Assembly (NCBI RefSeq): GCF_000711895.1
Contig: NZ_KL543989.1
Location: 23,836-87,835, forward strand
DNA length: 64,000 nt
Source of the DNA: Photorhabdus australis DSM 17609
GTDB lineage: Bacteria > Pseudomonadota > Gammaproteobacteria > Enterobacterales > Enterobacteriaceae
Direction of reading: 5' to 3'
Numbering within the stretch: position 1 is the first letter of the stretch; each line of letters starts with the position of its first letter. Below the pieces are notes generated by a model, which had not been told where the DNA came from, searched no databases, and saw nothing but the letters and a program-made list of their open reading frames with translations. The position numbers and the translations under genes were made by a program. Below are positions 9,419 to 19,447 of this stretch, one piece after another.

Positions 9419-9997
9419 TTAAGCCAGGTTTTCTTCAACGAATTTCCAGTTAACCAATGCCCAGAAACTTTCCAAATATTTAGGGCGTGCATTACGATAA
9501 TCGATGTAATATGCGTGTTCCCAAACATCCACGGTCAATATTGGTTTATTAGAAGAAGTCAGGGGAGATGCTGCATTAGACGTATTCACGATAGCCAGGC
9601 TACCATCAGTTTTCTTAACCAACCAAGTCCAGCCGGAACCAAAATTTTTCATAGCTGAATCGGTAAATTGCTGTTTGAATTCAGCAAAAGAACCGAATGA
9701 TTTATTAATAGCCTCAGCGATTTTACCTGTTGGTTCTCCACCACTATTGGGAGACAAGCAATGCCAGTAAAAAGTGTGATTCCAGACTTGAGCTGCGTTG
9801 TTGAGAATGCCACCTTCAGAAGTTCTTATAATTTCTTCCAGAGACTTCTCGGCAAATTCGGTGTCTTTAATCAGATTATTCAGATTTATGACATAAGTAT
9901 TGTGGTGTTTACCATAATGGTATTCCAGTGTTTCTGCGGAAATATGGGGCTCTAATGCATCTTTAGCATAAGGCAGAGGTGGTAATTCAAAAGACAT
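9419..9997 (-). CDS. sodB: Iron superoxide dismutase SodB
   Basis: A 192-residue cytoplasmic Fe-SOD that converts superoxide to H2O2 and O2. The ligands are visible in HYGKHHNTY (first His), QVWNHTFYWH (second His, with the Gln typical of the Fe type) and DVWEHAYYIDY (Asp and His). The ATG at 9997 gives the canonical MSFELPPLPY start with AAGGAG upstream; the longer frame upstream is not conserved. The 8 nt GCAATGTC covering the start codon are perfectly complementary to the RyhB-like RNA near 27.45 kb, so translation should fall in iron starvation. Divergent from grxD. Confidence 0.97.
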   Translation of the reverse strand: MSFELPPLPYAKDALEPHISAETLEYHYGKHHNTYVINLNNLIKDTEFAEKSLEEIIRTSEGGILNNAAQVWNHTFYWHCLSPNSGGEPTGKIAEAINKSFGSFAEFKQQFTDSAMKNFGSGWTWLVKKTDGSLAIVNTSNAASPLTSSNKPILTVDVWEHAYYIDYRNARPKYLESFWALVNWKFVEENLA

Positions 9998-10269
9998 TGC
10001 GTACTCCTTTTCATTTCGGGTTTTAGCTCTGTAAATCATGCATTCAGTAGGACAAAGCATGGTAAAGAGCAAATGTAAGCTAATTATTGTATGGCTATTT
10101 TTGTTAATTATCTTAACAACTTCTACGATAAATAACAGAAAAAAAGATGTCATTTGCGCTTGGATAAGAAAATATCAGGATGCATCTTGGTGAAAGAAAA
10201 TGGTATTCTCCGCCAATATATTGTGACGATGTTGGCTATCAGCATACTGTTGGTTTAAAGGAAATAAAA

Positions 10270-10617
10270 ATGACGACTATTGAGAAGATTGAGCGCCAAA
10301 TTAACGAGAACCCAATTTTGTTGTATATGAAAGGTTCTCCTAAATTACCAAGTTGTGGTTTTTCTGCGCAGGCGGTTCAGGCTTTATCTGCATGTGGTGA
10401 ACGTTTTGCTTATGTTGATATTTTGCAAAATCCAGATATTCGCGCAGAATTGCCAAAATATGCTAACTGGCCAACTTTTCCTCAACTTTGGGTAGAGGGC
10501 GAGTTGGTAGGTGGATGCGATATTATAATTGAAATGTTTCAGCGCGGTGAGTTACAAACATTAATTAAAGAAGCGGCTGATAAATACCGCTCTCAGGACG
10601 AAAACATCGTAGAGTAA
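10270..10617 (+). CDS. grxD: Monothiol glutaredoxin GrxD
   Basis: A 115-residue monothiol glutaredoxin with the diagnostic CGFS active site near residue 30. These proteins bind or relay [2Fe-2S] clusters with glutathione and BolA partners rather than acting as general thiol reductants. GSPKLPSCGFS, WPTFPQLW and GELVGGCDI are all family motifs. The ATG at 10270 was chosen by alignment to E. coli GrxD; the 30 codons upstream in the same frame are not conserved. It is divergent from sodB, another iron-linked gene. Confidence 0.95.
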   Translation: MTTIEKIERQINENPILLYMKGSPKLPSCGFSAQAVQALSACGERFAYVDILQNPDIRAELPKYANWPTFPQLWVEGELVGGCDIIIEMFQRGELQTLIKEAADKYRSQDENIVE

Positions 10618-10637
10618 TTATTCAATTAACTACAGAC

Positions 10638-10764
10638 TATACCCTATGGATTTCAAGATGCCTCGCGACGGCAAGGGAGCGAATCCTCGGGAACATAGAT
10701 AACGATGTGACTGGGGTAAGTGAACGCAGCAAACAAAGCAGTAGCTTGAAAGATGACGGGTATA
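10638..10764 (+). repeat. ERIC element, copy 1
   Basis: A 127-bp imperfect palindrome starting TATACCCTATGGATTTCAAG and ending GAAAGATGACGGGTATA, closely matching the enterobacterial repetitive intergenic consensus. It lies 20 bp after the grxD stop and would be transcribed as a long hairpin in the grxD 3' UTR. Confidence 0.93.
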
Positions 10765-10772
10765 TATATGTT

Positions 10773-10802
10773 ATCTCCCCATATTCTGATATATGGGGAG
10801 AT
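10773..10802. terminator. Terminator-like hairpin downstream of grxD
   Basis: A perfect 12-bp stem ATCTCCCCATAT/ATATGGGGAGAT with a 6-nt loop, just past ERIC copy 1. It is followed by TATTATCTTATT on the plus strand. The further stretch to rnt is AT-rich and empty. Confidence 0.55.
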
Positions 10803-10947
10803 TATTATCTTATTAAATTACATTTAATTATATTAATCATATAGTTAACTGTAATTCTGTGGTTTATAATTAGCTTATTACGGTAAGAGCATGAGTGATA
10901 TTCACGATGCACATAAACTTAAATAAGTTTGGTCCATTGGCACTTAA

Positions 10948-11601
10948 TCAGGCATTTTCCTCTACTACTGTTGTTAATGGCCAGCCACCAAGCCGTTTCC
11001 AGCGGTTAACCATTTCACAGAATAATTCGGCAGTACGATTAGTATCGTATAAGGCGCTGTGAGCCTGATTATTGTCGAAAGAAACTCCCGCTGTGATGCA
11101 GGCTTTTGCCAGAATCGTTTGCCCTAAAACCAAACCACTTAAAGCAGCTGTATCAAAAGTCGCAAATGGATGAAATGGATTCCGTTTTAGCCTCGTGCGT
11201 TCCGCTGCGGCCATAACAAAACCGTGATCAAAGTTAGCATTGTGAGCCACTATAATTGCCCGATTACAGTGGCTGTTTTTTATCCCTTTACGAACCATTT
11301 TAAAAATAGCATGCAAAGCTTCGTATTCACTCACTGCTCCACGTAGCGGATTTGATGGATCAATTCCGGTAAATTCCAGAGCGGCTGGTTCAAGATTAGC
11401 CCCTTCAAATGGTTCAATATGGAAATGAAGTGATTCGTCAGGCGCTATCCAGCCGTCATCATCCATCTTCAGTGTTATCGCAGCAATTTCAAGTAATGCA
11501 TCTGTTTTGGCGTTAAAGCCGCCAGTTTCAACATCAATGACTACAGGATAATAACCTCGAAAACGTCCACTAAGGACGTTTGGCTCTTTTTTATCAGACA
11601 T
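10948..11601 (-). CDS. rnt: Ribonuclease T
   Basis: A 217-residue DEDD-family 3'-5' exoribonuclease that trims the 3' ends of tRNA, 5S and 23S rRNA and turns over tRNA CCA ends. The exonuclease motifs are VIDVETGGF (D, E), [10 protein letters not shown] (D) and [14 protein letters not shown] (H, D). Its start codon shares one base with the gloA stop (TGATG), so the two are translationally coupled. Gene order matches E. coli. Confidence 0.96.
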   Translation of the reverse strand: MSDKKEPNVLSGRFRGYYPVVIDVETGGFNAKTDALLEIAAITLKMDDDGWIAPDESLHFHIEPFEGANLEPAALEFTGIDPSNPLRGAVSEYEALHAIFKMVRKGIKNSHCNRAIIVAHNANFDHGFVMAAAERTRLKRNPFHPFATFDTAALSGLVLGQTILAKACITAGVSFDNNQAHSALYDTNRTAELFCEMVNRWKRLGGWPLTTVVEENA

Positions 11602-12014
11602 CAGATTGAGTTACCCAGAGCATTGCTGGCATTTTTGTTTTCAATAAGCTCAATTTTGTAGCCATCGGGATCTTCAACGAAAGCGATGATAGTTGTTCCG
11701 CCTTTTACCGGGCCAGCCTCACGGGTAATATTTCCGCCAGCTTTGCGAATACGCTCGCAAGTTATTGCGACATCATCAACACCTAATGCTACATGACCAA
11801 ATGCATTTCCCATCTCATAACTGTCAACTCCCCAGTTATAAGTTAACTCAATCACTGCTCCCTCACTTTCATCAGCATAGCCAACGAAGGCGAGTGAGTA
11901 CTTATATTCTGTATTTTCACTGACGCGCAGTAGGCGCATTCCTAAAACCTCAGTATAGAAATCAATGGAACGTTGTAAATCACCAACGCGGATCATAGTA
12001 TGGAGTAAACGCAT
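11601..12014 (-). CDS. gloA: Lactoylglutathione lyase (glyoxalase I)
   Basis: A 137-residue metalloenzyme that converts the methylglyoxal-glutathione hemithioacetal to S-lactoylglutathione. The metal ligands are seen as H5 in MRLLHTM, a Glu in [10 protein letters not shown], a His in [10 protein letters not shown] and a Glu in YKIELIE. The ATG at 12014 starts the canonical [12 protein letters not shown]; the frame extends 18 codons upstream without conservation. It overlaps the rnt start by one base and forms an operon with it. Confidence 0.96.
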   Translation of the reverse strand: MRLLHTMIRVGDLQRSIDFYTEVLGMRLLRVSENTEYKYSLAFVGYADESEGAVIELTYNWGVDSYEMGNAFGHVALGVDDVAITCERIRKAGGNITREAGPVKGGTTIIAFVEDPDGYKIELIENKNASNALGNSI

Positions 12015-12186
12015 AATTACCTCTAATTTAATGGTTTTTATTTTATTTTTGTGCAGTACCCCGCACAAAAAACACTAACTATAACTTGTCTTACGGTTAC
12101 AGTTCAATTTATCCATAATTATAATTTATTCTTATTTAGGTTTATAATTAAACATAGTATATGAAATGTATAGGTAAGGGGATGTG

Positions 12187-12426
12187 ATGGTTGAGCAACT
12201 AGAGTTTTTTGCTATTCCTAGCCCTTGCCGAGGAATTTGTCAGGCTAATGAACGGGGCTTCTGCTTGGGGTGCTATCGTAGCCGGGAAGAAAGGTTTAAT
12301 TGGATGAGAATGACGGATGAGCAAAAGCGCCAAGTATTGAGACTTTGTCGGCAAAGATATTTACGTACATTGAGAGTTCCCAATCAACCAGATGAAGAAA
12401 GACCTGAACAGCCATCACTATTTTAA
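12187..12426 (+). CDS. ydhL: DUF1289 protein YdhL
   Basis: A 79-residue protein with the DUF1289 signature: four cysteines in SPCRGICQANERGFCLGC, then GC-x-R-x-x-EE-R-FNWM. The Cys pattern suggests a small zinc or Fe-S site, but the function is unknown. The ATG at 12187 has AAGGGGA about 5 nt upstream; an in-frame GTG precedes it by one codon. Located near gloA and slyA as in E. coli. Confidence 0.9.
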   Translation: MVEQLEFFAIPSPCRGICQANERGFCLGCYRSREERFNWMRMTDEQKRQVLRLCRQRYLRTLRVPNQPDEERPEQPSLF

Positions 12427-12985
12427 TTAACGATTCTTTGAGGTTATTGGGATTAACAATTCAATGATTTACTTATATGGAGTTATATTTTTGGCGAAGT
12501 CATAAATGTTCTACTATAATTTAGCGTATTTTGTTTGTTATTTTCTTATTTATTGTTTAGTGGAAAAGTTCATTGTTCTTATTTTGATTGTCTGTATAAC
12601 ATTATGTTTCAAATGAAATTTTTAGCTTGGTTGTGTGACAAATGTAAAATAAAAACAATATTAATGCAAAAATAGATAGATTAGCATTTGGATGACAGCT
12701 ATCCTTATAGTACTTGGAATAAAGTATTGAATGGTATTTATTGATTCCTATTTGTTTGCATTCATAGTTATGATGGTTTTTATGGTTAAGATATTGTATG
12801 TTGATTGTTTTACTTTGGATTTAATTTAAGTTTTGTTGTTCTTGGTTATAGTTACCTGAATTAGTTAGTTATTACGAATTTGCTGTGATTACATAGAAGT
12901 TATATATACTTTTTAAGGCTAGTTAGCCTAATTTAGAAAAATTTGGCTGTTATGTTTAGTAGGCTGGTTATTTAAGGAGGGACAA
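12427..12985. other. AT-rich intergenic region between ydhL and slyA
   Basis: About 560 bp of strongly AT-rich DNA with no credible reading frame on either strand. It must hold the slyA promoter. The high AT content fits a region bound by H-NS, which SlyA proteins are known to counteract. I cannot point to a specific operator. Confidence 0.5.
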
Positions 12986-13417
12986 TTGGAATCGACATTG
13001 GGATCAGATCTGGCACGGTTAGTCCGTATTTGGCGTGCTTTAATTGACTATCGTTTAAAACCATTGGAATTAACTCAGACTCATTGGGTAACGTTATACA
13101 ATATTAGCCGGTTACCACAGGAGCAATCTCAGATACAGTTGGCGAAAGCTATCGGTATTGAGCAACCATCTTTGGTAAGGACATTAGATCAGCTTGAGGA
13201 GAAAAGGCTCATCACCAGGCACACTTGTGCTAATGATCGTCGAGCTAAAAGAATCAAGCTAACTGAAGACTCTGAGTCTGTTATTAGGGAGCTAGATGGT
13301 GTTATTGAATCCACAAGAAATGAGATCCTGGATGGTATTACACGAGAGGAACTTGATTTTCTTTCCACTTTAGTTCAGAGACTAGAGCAAAATATTATCC
13401 AATTACAGAGTAGATAG
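12986..13417 (+). CDS. slyA: MarR-family transcriptional regulator SlyA
   Basis: A 143-residue winged-helix regulator nearly identical to E. coli/Salmonella SlyA across [20 protein letters not shown] and [16 protein letters not shown]. SlyA binds DNA as a dimer and often relieves H-NS silencing of virulence and envelope genes. It appears to start at TTG (12986), because AAGGAGGG lies 5-6 nt upstream and the next in-frame ATG is far inside the conserved domain. It is convergent with slyB, sharing a bidirectional hairpin. Confidence 0.94.
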   Translation: MESTLGSDLARLVRIWRALIDYRLKPLELTQTHWVTLYNISRLPQEQSQIQLAKAIGIEQPSLVRTLDQLEEKRLITRHTCANDRRAKRIKLTEDSESVIRELDGVIESTRNEILDGITREELDFLSTLVQRLEQNIIQLQSR

Positions 13418-13450
13418 TAATTATGGTATTTATGAAGTGCTAACAAAATG

Positions 13451-13490
13451 AAAGAAGACCGCGACTTGAAAACTAAGTCACGGTTTTCTT
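13451..13490. terminator. Bidirectional terminator between slyA and slyB
   Basis: AAGAAGACCGcGACTT pairs with AAGTCaCGGTTTTCTT around a short loop, with A-rich left and T-rich right flanks. It can therefore end transcription from both convergent genes. Confidence 0.7.
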
Positions 13491-13503
13491 ATTGATTTCT
13501 GAT

Positions 13504-13974
13504 TTATTGTCGAGGAGAAACGGTAATATTGCTGCCTTGGCCTGCAATTCTTACACGTTGACCTTTACTGAAGACTGTTTTGCCTTGTTTTTGAACGACA
13601 ATAATACTTTCACCGCTATCCCGACGAATTTCTAATTCTACACCTTTAGTTGTGTTGAGTGCGCCTTGAACATTTTGACCTGCAACACCACCAGCAATCG
13701 CACCAGCGGCTGTTGCCAATGTGTTACCACTCCCCCCCCCAATAGTATTACCAACCAAACCACCAAGAACGGCTCCACCAATCGCACCTAATACGTTCTC
13801 ATCACTGCCTGCCTGAATGTTGACAGGGCGAACGGAGACAATAGTACCGTAAGAAACAGTTTGAACCTGTTTAGCTTGCCCGGCAGTATATGTATCTCCA
13901 GAAAGGGAATCGGTATTGACACAGCCTGATAATGAAACGACTGCGACCGCGCTAACTAAGAAATGCTTCAACAT
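13504..13974 (-). CDS. slyB: Outer-membrane lipoprotein SlyB
   Basis: A 156-residue lipoprotein with a signal peptide ending in the lipobox LSGC and then a glycine-rich GIGGAVLGGLVGN-type region (glycine zipper, residues ~65-105). SlyB is a PhoP-regulated outer-membrane lipoprotein involved in envelope integrity. The ATG at 13974 gives a normal signal peptide; the frame upstream is not conserved. An unbroken G9 tract on the coding strand (13732-13740 as C on plus) encodes three consecutive glycines and is a possible slippage site. Confidence 0.93.
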   Translation of the reverse strand: MLKHFLVSAVAVVSLSGCVNTDSLSGDTYTAGQAKQVQTVSYGTIVSVRPVNIQAGSDENVLGAIGGAVLGGLVGNTIGGGSGNTLATAAGAIAGGVAGQNVQGALNTTKGVELEIRRDSGESIIVVQKQGKTVFSKGQRVRIAGQGSNITVSPRQ

Positions 13975-14317
13975 AGTAACTCCTAATTTCGATGCCTGAC
14001 TGCGGAAATCTGATAGCTGATGGGCAACCAGGCTAACAACCGGCATTGGCAACAAGTAGTAAAAAGTTTATTTGAATAGAATATCAGTACATTAGCAATC
14101 TAGTACTCAATGTATATTAAACGTCAATAGAGATTTTTCAAAGAAATAGCTATTAATGAAAAATTCAGCATTTTTTGTGAGGTTGTTTCCAAAACTCAGG
14201 TTTTATTCCTTTGTTTGTCTGTTAGCCATATACAGCTAAAACCACTGCGCTTTATAGTTATTAACTGACATGGTTTCTGATTTTATCAAGACAGATTATA
14301 AGCAGGAAGGCAAAATA

Positions 14318-15436
14318 ATGGTTATGAAGTCGGGTCGCTATATTGGTGTAATGTCTGGTACAAGTCTGGATGGGGTTGATGTAGTACTTGCAGCAATTAA
14401 CGATAAAGTTGTTGCTCAGCAAGCCAGTTATTCGCATTTGTTCCCATATGAATTGAAGCAAAAAATTCTCGCAGTTTGCCAGGGGCAGCAAACGACATTA
14501 TCTGCAATAGGCCGGTTAGATTATGAACTTGGCTCTTTATTCGCTGAAGCGGTACAAGGTTTACTAGATAAAACAGGATTAACTGCTAGCGATATTACCG
14601 CGGTGGGGTGTCATGGTCAGACTGTTTGGCATGAACCAGATAGTCATACTCCGTTCACCATGCAACTCGGTGATAATAACCGTATTGCAGCTTTAACCGG
14701 AATTACGACTATTGGTGATTTTCGGCGGCGGGATATGGCGTATGGTGGGCAGGGAGCACCATTAGTCCCGGCGTTTCATTTTGCTGTATTGGGTCATCCG
14801 ACAGAACGAAGGATAATTCTCAATATTGGTGGCATTGCTAACATAACGACTTTATTGCCAGGTTCATTGGTCAAAGGGTATGACACCGGTCCGGGGAATA
14901 TGTTGATGGATAGCTGGGTATGGCGCCATCAGAAAAAACCTTATGATAAAGATTCTCAATGGGCACGAGAAGGTGTCGTTAATAGCAGCTTACTCAAACA
15001 AATGCTTTCTGATAATTACTTCTCACGACCGGCTCCTAAGAGTACAGGTCGCGAGTATTTCAATATGAGTTGGTTGGAAACACAATTAACGAGCTTTCCG
15101 GATATATCGCCTGTTGATGTTCAGGCAACACTGGCTGAGCTGACGGCGGTGTCTGTGTCACAGCAAATCATGTTGAGTGGTGGGTGTGAACGTCTGCTGG
15201 TTTGTGGTGGTGGTGCTCATAATTTGCTGATAATGGGTCGACTTTCTGCATTATTGCCGGGAACAGAGGTGTGTCCGACAGATAAATATGGCCTTAGTGG
15301 TGATGATATGGAAGCACTGGCATTTGCCTGGTTGGCATTCCGTACAATGTCAGGGGCTCCAGGGAATTTACCTTCTGTTACTGGTGCTAATGCTGAAACT
15401 ATTTTAGGTGCAATTTATCCTGTTACTAATCAGTAA
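14318..15436 (+). CDS. anmK: 1,6-anhydro-N-acetylmuramic acid kinase
   Basis: A 372-residue sugar kinase that opens and phosphorylates anhydro-MurNAc, giving MurNAc-6-P during peptidoglycan recycling. The phosphate-binding [12 protein letters not shown] motif lies at the N-terminus. [30 protein letters not shown] and [11 protein letters not shown] are all AnmK signatures. The ATG at 14318 has AGGAAGG 8 nt upstream; the ATG two codons later is the E. coli-equivalent start and cannot be excluded. Start-to-stop order with pdxH and tyrS follows E. coli. Confidence 0.95.
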   Translation: MVMKSGRYIGVMSGTSLDGVDVVLAAINDKVVAQQASYSHLFPYELKQKILAVCQGQQTTLSAIGRLDYELGSLFAEAVQGLLDKTGLTASDITAVGCHGQTVWHEPDSHTPFTMQLGDNNRIAALTGITTIGDFRRRDMAYGGQGAPLVPAFHFAVLGHPTERRIILNIGGIANITTLLPGSLVKGYDTGPGNMLMDSWVWRHQKKPYDKDSQWAREGVVNSSLLKQMLSDNYFSRPAPKSTGREYFNMSWLETQLTSFPDISPVDVQATLAELTAVSVSQQIMLSGGCERLLVCGGGAHNLLIMGRLSALLPGTEVCPTDKYGLSGDDMEALAFAWLAFRTMSGAPGNLPSVTGANAETILGAIYPVTNQ

Positions 15437-15486
15437 CAATGATAAGCTGTCGTCGGTATTTAATGGGTGATAAGCAGAGTTACATA

Positions 15487-16140
15487 ATGTCAGAGCATAA
15501 TGAATTTGATGTTGCAAAATTACGCCGAGAATATATTCGTGGTGGGTTAAGACGCAAGGATTTGACCAAAGAACCTATTGAACTTTTTGAGCGTTGGCTT
15601 AAGCAAGCATGTGAAGCCAAACTCAGTGATCCAACCGCAATGTGTATAGCAACCGTGGATGAGCATGGTCAACCATATCAACGTATTGTTTTATTGAAGC
15701 ATTTTGATGCGAATGGATTAGTTTTTTATACAAATTTAGGCAGCCGGAAAGCAAAACATTTGGCTCAGAATAACAAAATTAGCCTTCATTTCCCTTGGTA
15801 TCCTTTGGAAAGGCAAGTTTCTTTCCTTGGTAAAGCTGAACGCCTTTCTTCTGTTGAAGTGGTGAAGTATTTCCATAGCCGCCCTAAAAATAGCCAGATT
15901 GCTGCATGGGCTTCGCAACAATCTTCTCGTATTTCCACGCGAGGTATTTTAGAAGGAAAATTTCTTGAACTGAAACAGAAATTCCTAAATGGTGAGGTGC
16001 CTTTGCCGAGTTTCTGGGGGGGATTCAGAGTGACTTTTGATTTTGTTGAGTTCTGGCAAGGTGGGGCAAATCGGTTGCATGATCGGTTTATTTATCAACG
16101 AGAAGATGATGGTTGGCGGATTGACAGGCTTGCACCATAA
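15487..16140 (+). CDS. pdxH: Pyridoxine/pyridoxamine 5'-phosphate oxidase
   Basis: A 217-residue FMN enzyme that oxidises PNP or PMP to PLP, the last step of vitamin B6 synthesis. Conserved elements are the [13 protein letters not shown] start, the FMN-binding [18 protein letters not shown] and SRKAKHL, and the C-terminal [13 protein letters not shown] and W-RIDRLAP. The ATG at 15487 was chosen by alignment; a longer in-frame start at 15439 adds 16 unrelated residues. It follows anmK by about 50 bp. Confidence 0.96.
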   Translation: MSEHNEFDVAKLRREYIRGGLRRKDLTKEPIELFERWLKQACEAKLSDPTAMCIATVDEHGQPYQRIVLLKHFDANGLVFYTNLGSRKAKHLAQNNKISLHFPWYPLERQVSFLGKAERLSSVEVVKYFHSRPKNSQIAAWASQQSSRISTRGILEGKFLELKQKFLNGEVPLPSFWGGFRVTFDFVEFWQGGANRLHDRFIYQREDDGWRIDRLAP

Positions 16141-16219
16141 ATCGTGGATTATCATTTTTAATACTGGTACTTATAGTAGTGGCGTTTTATGCTATGCCAC
16201 TCTTTTTTAAGCTGCGACT

Positions 16220-16346
16220 TATACCCTATGGATTTCAAGATGCATCGCGACGGCAAAGGAGCGAATCCCCGGGAGCATAGTGAACTATGTGACCGGGGTG
16301 AGTGAGTGCAGCTAACAAAGAGGCAACTTGAAAGATAACGGGTATA
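16220..16346 (+). repeat. ERIC element, copy 2
   Basis: A 127-bp element from TATACCCTATGG to ACGGGTATA in the same orientation as copy 1. It ends 36 bp before the tyrS start codon, so it probably forms part of the tyrS 5' leader or overlaps its promoter. Confidence 0.93.
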
Positions 16347-16382
16347 TACAACAGATAAATACACAAACCGATGGAGTCATTA

Positions 16383-17657
16383 ATGTCTAGCAATAACCTG
16401 ATAAAACAACTGCAAGAGCGGGGCCTCATTGCCCAGGTGACGGATGAGGATGCGTTAGTAGAGAGACTGGCGCAAGGCCCTGTTTCTCTCTATTGCGGTT
16501 TCGATCCGACCGCCGATAGCTTGCATTTGGGGCATCTGGTTCCTTTGCTGTGTTTAAAACGATTCCAGCTAGCTGGGCATAAACCTGTGGCATTGGTCGG
16601 GGGAGCCACGGGTTTGATTGGTGATCCAAGTTTTAAAGCCACTGAGCGCAAATTAAATACTGCGGATACTGTTAAAGAGTGGGTAGAAAAGATCCGCAGA
16701 CAAGTTTCACCTTTCTTGGATTTTGATTGTGGTGAAAATAGCGCCAAAACAGCTAATAATTATGACTGGTTTGGCGGCATGGACGTTTTGACTTTTTTGC
16801 GTGATATTGGCAAGCATTTCTCGGTTAACCAGATGATTAACAAAGAAGCGGTTAAACAGCGTTTGAACCGTGATGATGTTGGTATTTCTTTCACTGAGTT
16901 TTCTTATAACCTGCTGCAATCATATGACTTTGTTCGTTTGAATGAAGAACATGATGTTGAGTTGCAGATTGGTGGTTCTGACCAGTGGGGAAATATTACT
17001 TCTGGTATTGATTTAACCCGTCGTATCAACCAGAAACAAGTGTTTGGTATGACCGTACCGCTGATCACTAAATCTGATGGTACTAAATTTGGCAAAACCG
17101 AAGGTGGCGCTGTTTGGCTGGACCCGAAGAAAACCAGCCCATATAAGTTCTATCAATTCTGGATCAACACTGCGGATGCGGATGTTTATCGTTTCCTGAA
17201 ATTCTTTACCTTTATGAATCTTGAAGATATTAACGCTCTGGAAGAAGAAGATAAAAATAGTGGTAAAGCTCCTCGTGCCCAGTATGTATTGGCAGAACAA
17301 GTCACCGGGATGGTGCATGGTGAAGGAGGGTTGGCAGCGGCTAAACGTATTACAGAAAGCCTGTTCTCCGGTGCTGTTGCTGATTTGACTGAAGCTGATT
17401 TTGCTCAACTGGCACAGGATGGTATGCCGGTAATTGAGTTGGAAAAAGGAGCAGATTTACAACAGGCTCTGGTTAATGCTGGGTTAGTGCCTTCCCGTGG
17501 GCAGGCTCGTACTATGATTAGTTCCAATGCGGTAGCCGTTAACGGTGAAAAACAATCTGAACCTGAATATGTATTTACTGACAATAATTGCCTGTTTGGT
17601 CGCTACACATTATTGCGTCGTGGTAAAAAACACGATTGTTTAATTTGCTGGAAATAA
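16383..17657 (+). CDS. tyrS: Tyrosyl-tRNA synthetase
   Basis: A 424-residue class I aminoacyl-tRNA synthetase. The [16 protein letters not shown] motif (HIGH-type), the tyrosine-pocket region [13 protein letters not shown], the KFGKT signature (KMSKS-type) and a C-terminal S4-like RNA-binding domain ([14 protein letters not shown]) are present. The ATG at 16383 with GGAG upstream matches the E. coli start. It lies between pdxH and pdxY as in E. coli. Confidence 0.97.
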   Translation: MSSNNLIKQLQERGLIAQVTDEDALVERLAQGPVSLYCGFDPTADSLHLGHLVPLLCLKRFQLAGHKPVALVGGATGLIGDPSFKATERKLNTADTVKEWVEKIRRQVSPFLDFDCGENSAKTANNYDWFGGMDVLTFLRDIGKHFSVNQMINKEAVKQRLNRDDVGISFTEFSYNLLQSYDFVRLNEEHDVELQIGGSDQWGNITSGIDLTRRINQKQVFGMTVPLITKSDGTKFGKTEGGAVWLDPKKTSPYKFYQFWINTADADVYRFLKFFTFMNLEDINALEEEDKNSGKAPRAQYVLAEQVTGMVHGEGGLAAAKRITESLFSGAVADLTEADFAQLAQDGMPVIELEKGADLQQALVNAGLVPSRGQARTMISSNAVAVNGEKQSEPEYVFTDNNCLFGRYTLLRRGKKHDCLICWK

Positions 17658-17677
17658 CCGATATTGCATAGCATAAC

Positions 17678-17701
17678 GGGCAACGGTAACTAACGTTGCC
17701 C
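17678..17701 (+). terminator. Terminator after tyrS
   Basis: GGGCAACG/CGTTGCCC stem with an 8-nt loop, followed by TTTCTTACTT, 20 bp after the tyrS stop. Confidence 0.7.
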
Positions 17702-17763
17702 TTTCTTACTTATGATTCTTATTTTACAAATAGAAGCCAGAATAAAAAACATAGGCCACCATT

Positions 17764-18627
17764 GTGAAAAATATCCTTTCAATTCAATCTCATGTTGTTT
17801 TTGGGCACGCTGGTAACAGCGCTGCGGAATTTCCTATGCGTCGGATGGGAGTAAATGTCTGGCCGTTGAATACAGTACAGTTTTCAAATCACACTCAATA
17901 TGCACAATGGAAGGGGTGTGTTATGCCTGCGGGTCATCTTACAGAAGTCGTTCAGGGCATTGAAGAAATTGGACAGCTGAAATCCTGTCATGCTGTGTTG
18001 AGTGGGTACATTGGTTCACCGGAGCAGGGAAGTCATATCATTGATATCGTGAAACGGGTAAAAGCTGCGAATCCTGATGCCTGGTATTTCTGTGATCCCG
18101 TTATGGGACATCCAGAGAAAGGTTGTATCGTTGCTCCTGGGGTTACTGAGTTTTTGTGTGAAAAGGCGCTTCCTGCGAGTGATGTCATTGCGCCGAATTT
18201 ACTGGAGCTTGAAACGCTCAGTATGCAGAAAGTGACTAATGTAGAGCAGGCGGTTACAGCTGCTCGCACTCTGTGCGAAAAAGGGCCGGGTATTGTACTG
18301 GTTAAGCACCTTAGTCGTGCTGGTTACCAGACTGATTGCTTTGAAATGTTATTGGTGACGCAAAAACATAGCTGGCATGTTAGTCGGCCTTTGGTGGATT
18401 TTGGTGGGTGTCAGCCAGTTGGGGTTGGTGACTTAACCAGTGGTTTGTTATTAGTTAATCTATTAAAAGGTGAGTCTTTACAGACGGCTCTTGAGCATGT
18501 TGCTGCTGCGGTTTATGAAGTTATGGTAACAACTAAAGATATGGATGAATATGAGTTACAGATTGTAGCTGCTCAAGACAGAATGGTAGCCCCTGACCAT
18601 AAATTCTGTGCAACACAACTGGATTAA
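17764..18627 (+). CDS. pdxY: Pyridoxal kinase PdxY
   Basis: A 287-residue ribokinase-like enzyme that phosphorylates pyridoxal in B6 salvage. Markers are [26 protein letters not shown] near the N-terminus (substrate pocket), CDPVMGH near residue 115, and GVGDLTSG with the catalytic Asp near 220. It starts with GTG at 17764, which gives the conserved [11 protein letters not shown]; no better ATG exists. E. coli has the same tyrS-pdxY order. Confidence 0.95.
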   Translation: MKNILSIQSHVVFGHAGNSAAEFPMRRMGVNVWPLNTVQFSNHTQYAQWKGCVMPAGHLTEVVQGIEEIGQLKSCHAVLSGYIGSPEQGSHIIDIVKRVKAANPDAWYFCDPVMGHPEKGCIVAPGVTEFLCEKALPASDVIAPNLLELETLSMQKVTNVEQAVTAARTLCEKGPGIVLVKHLSRAGYQTDCFEMLLVTQKHSWHVSRPLVDFGGCQPVGVGDLTSGLLLVNLLKGESLQTALEHVAAAVYEVMVTTKDMDEYELQIVAAQDRMVAPDHKFCATQLD

Positions 18628-18634
18628 TCTCATT

Positions 18635-18667
18635 AACCGTTCCACGAGTATCGTATGTGGAACGGTT
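18635..18667. terminator. Bidirectional terminator between pdxY and gstA
   Basis: A perfect 11-bp stem AACCGTTCCAC/GTGGAACGGTT with an 11-nt loop between two convergent genes. Confidence 0.75.
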
Positions 18668-18682
18668 TGTATTATCTGTAAA

Positions 18683-19288
18683 TCAAATTAATCCTTCAGC
18701 TTTTAATGCATCACGAACATTCGGACGTTCCGCAATTCTTTCACGATAGTCTTTAAGATGTAACAGATTGGATAGATCTACTTTAACCAAAGGAGCCCAG
18801 TTACTGACAGTAAATAAATAGGCGTCAGCAACAGTAAAATGATTTCCGGCAATATAGGGTTGTTTTGCTAATACTTTATCTACGTAAGTGAATTTTTTCA
18901 GTAAGTTATTAATAACAATTGGGAAATAATTTTCTGGTGTTCCTGGTAAAAACAGTGGTGAGAATCCTTTGTGAATTTCACTGGAAATATAGCTAAGCCA
19001 TTCAAGTTGATGATATCGTTCCATGGTTCCGGCTGGTGCAATCAATTGTCTGTCCGGTTTCTGGTCTGCAATATATTGAACAATAACAGTCCCTTCAGTA
19101 AGGAGTTCATTGTTGTCTAGCAGGAGAGTTGGTACCTGGCCTTTGGGATTAACTGCGAGAAAATCGTCGCCGTTCTCCATTTTTTTGGTTTTCAAATCAA
19201 CTTTAATGATGCTGAAATCAAATCCAGCTTCGCGAAGTATGATGTGAGGAGATAAGGAACAAGCTCCGGGTTGGTAATACAGTTTCAT
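18683..19288 (-). CDS. gstA: Glutathione S-transferase GstA (beta class)
   Basis: A 201-residue GST. Cys10 in [13 protein letters not shown] is the hallmark of bacterial beta-class GSTs, where it bonds to glutathione. The thioredoxin-fold domain continues with [24 protein letters not shown] (the cis-Pro and the glutathione-binding Glu), and a helical C-terminal domain follows. It detoxifies electrophiles and peroxides in the cytoplasm. E. coli also has gstA beside pdxY. Confidence 0.93.
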   Translation of the reverse strand: MKLYYQPGACSLSPHIILREAGFDFSIIKVDLKTKKMENGDDFLAVNPKGQVPTLLLDNNELLTEGTVIVQYIADQKPDRQLIAPAGTMERYHQLEWLSYISSEIHKGFSPLFLPGTPENYFPIVINNLLKKFTYVDKVLAKQPYIAGNHFTVADAYLFTVSNWAPLVKVDLSNLLHLKDYRERIAERPNVRDALKAEGLI

Positions 19289-19447
19289 GTGTCGCTCCTT
19301 AAAAATTTCCGATACGATAATAGATATAATAGGACAAAGGAACTTAGTAAGGCATTTGTCATGGCCTTAATATATATTACCACGACATAGGAGAATATGT
19401 TATATCAAACTAATAATTAAACTGAGATAAGATTGTGGAGTTGTATC

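Noticed and set aside
16158..16429. Minus-strand frames upstream of tyrS with ..PRSHSSLCSRGFAPLPSR..
   Set aside because: They are translations of the ERIC element; the same peptide appears at each copy, for example on the minus strand near 19.6 kb.
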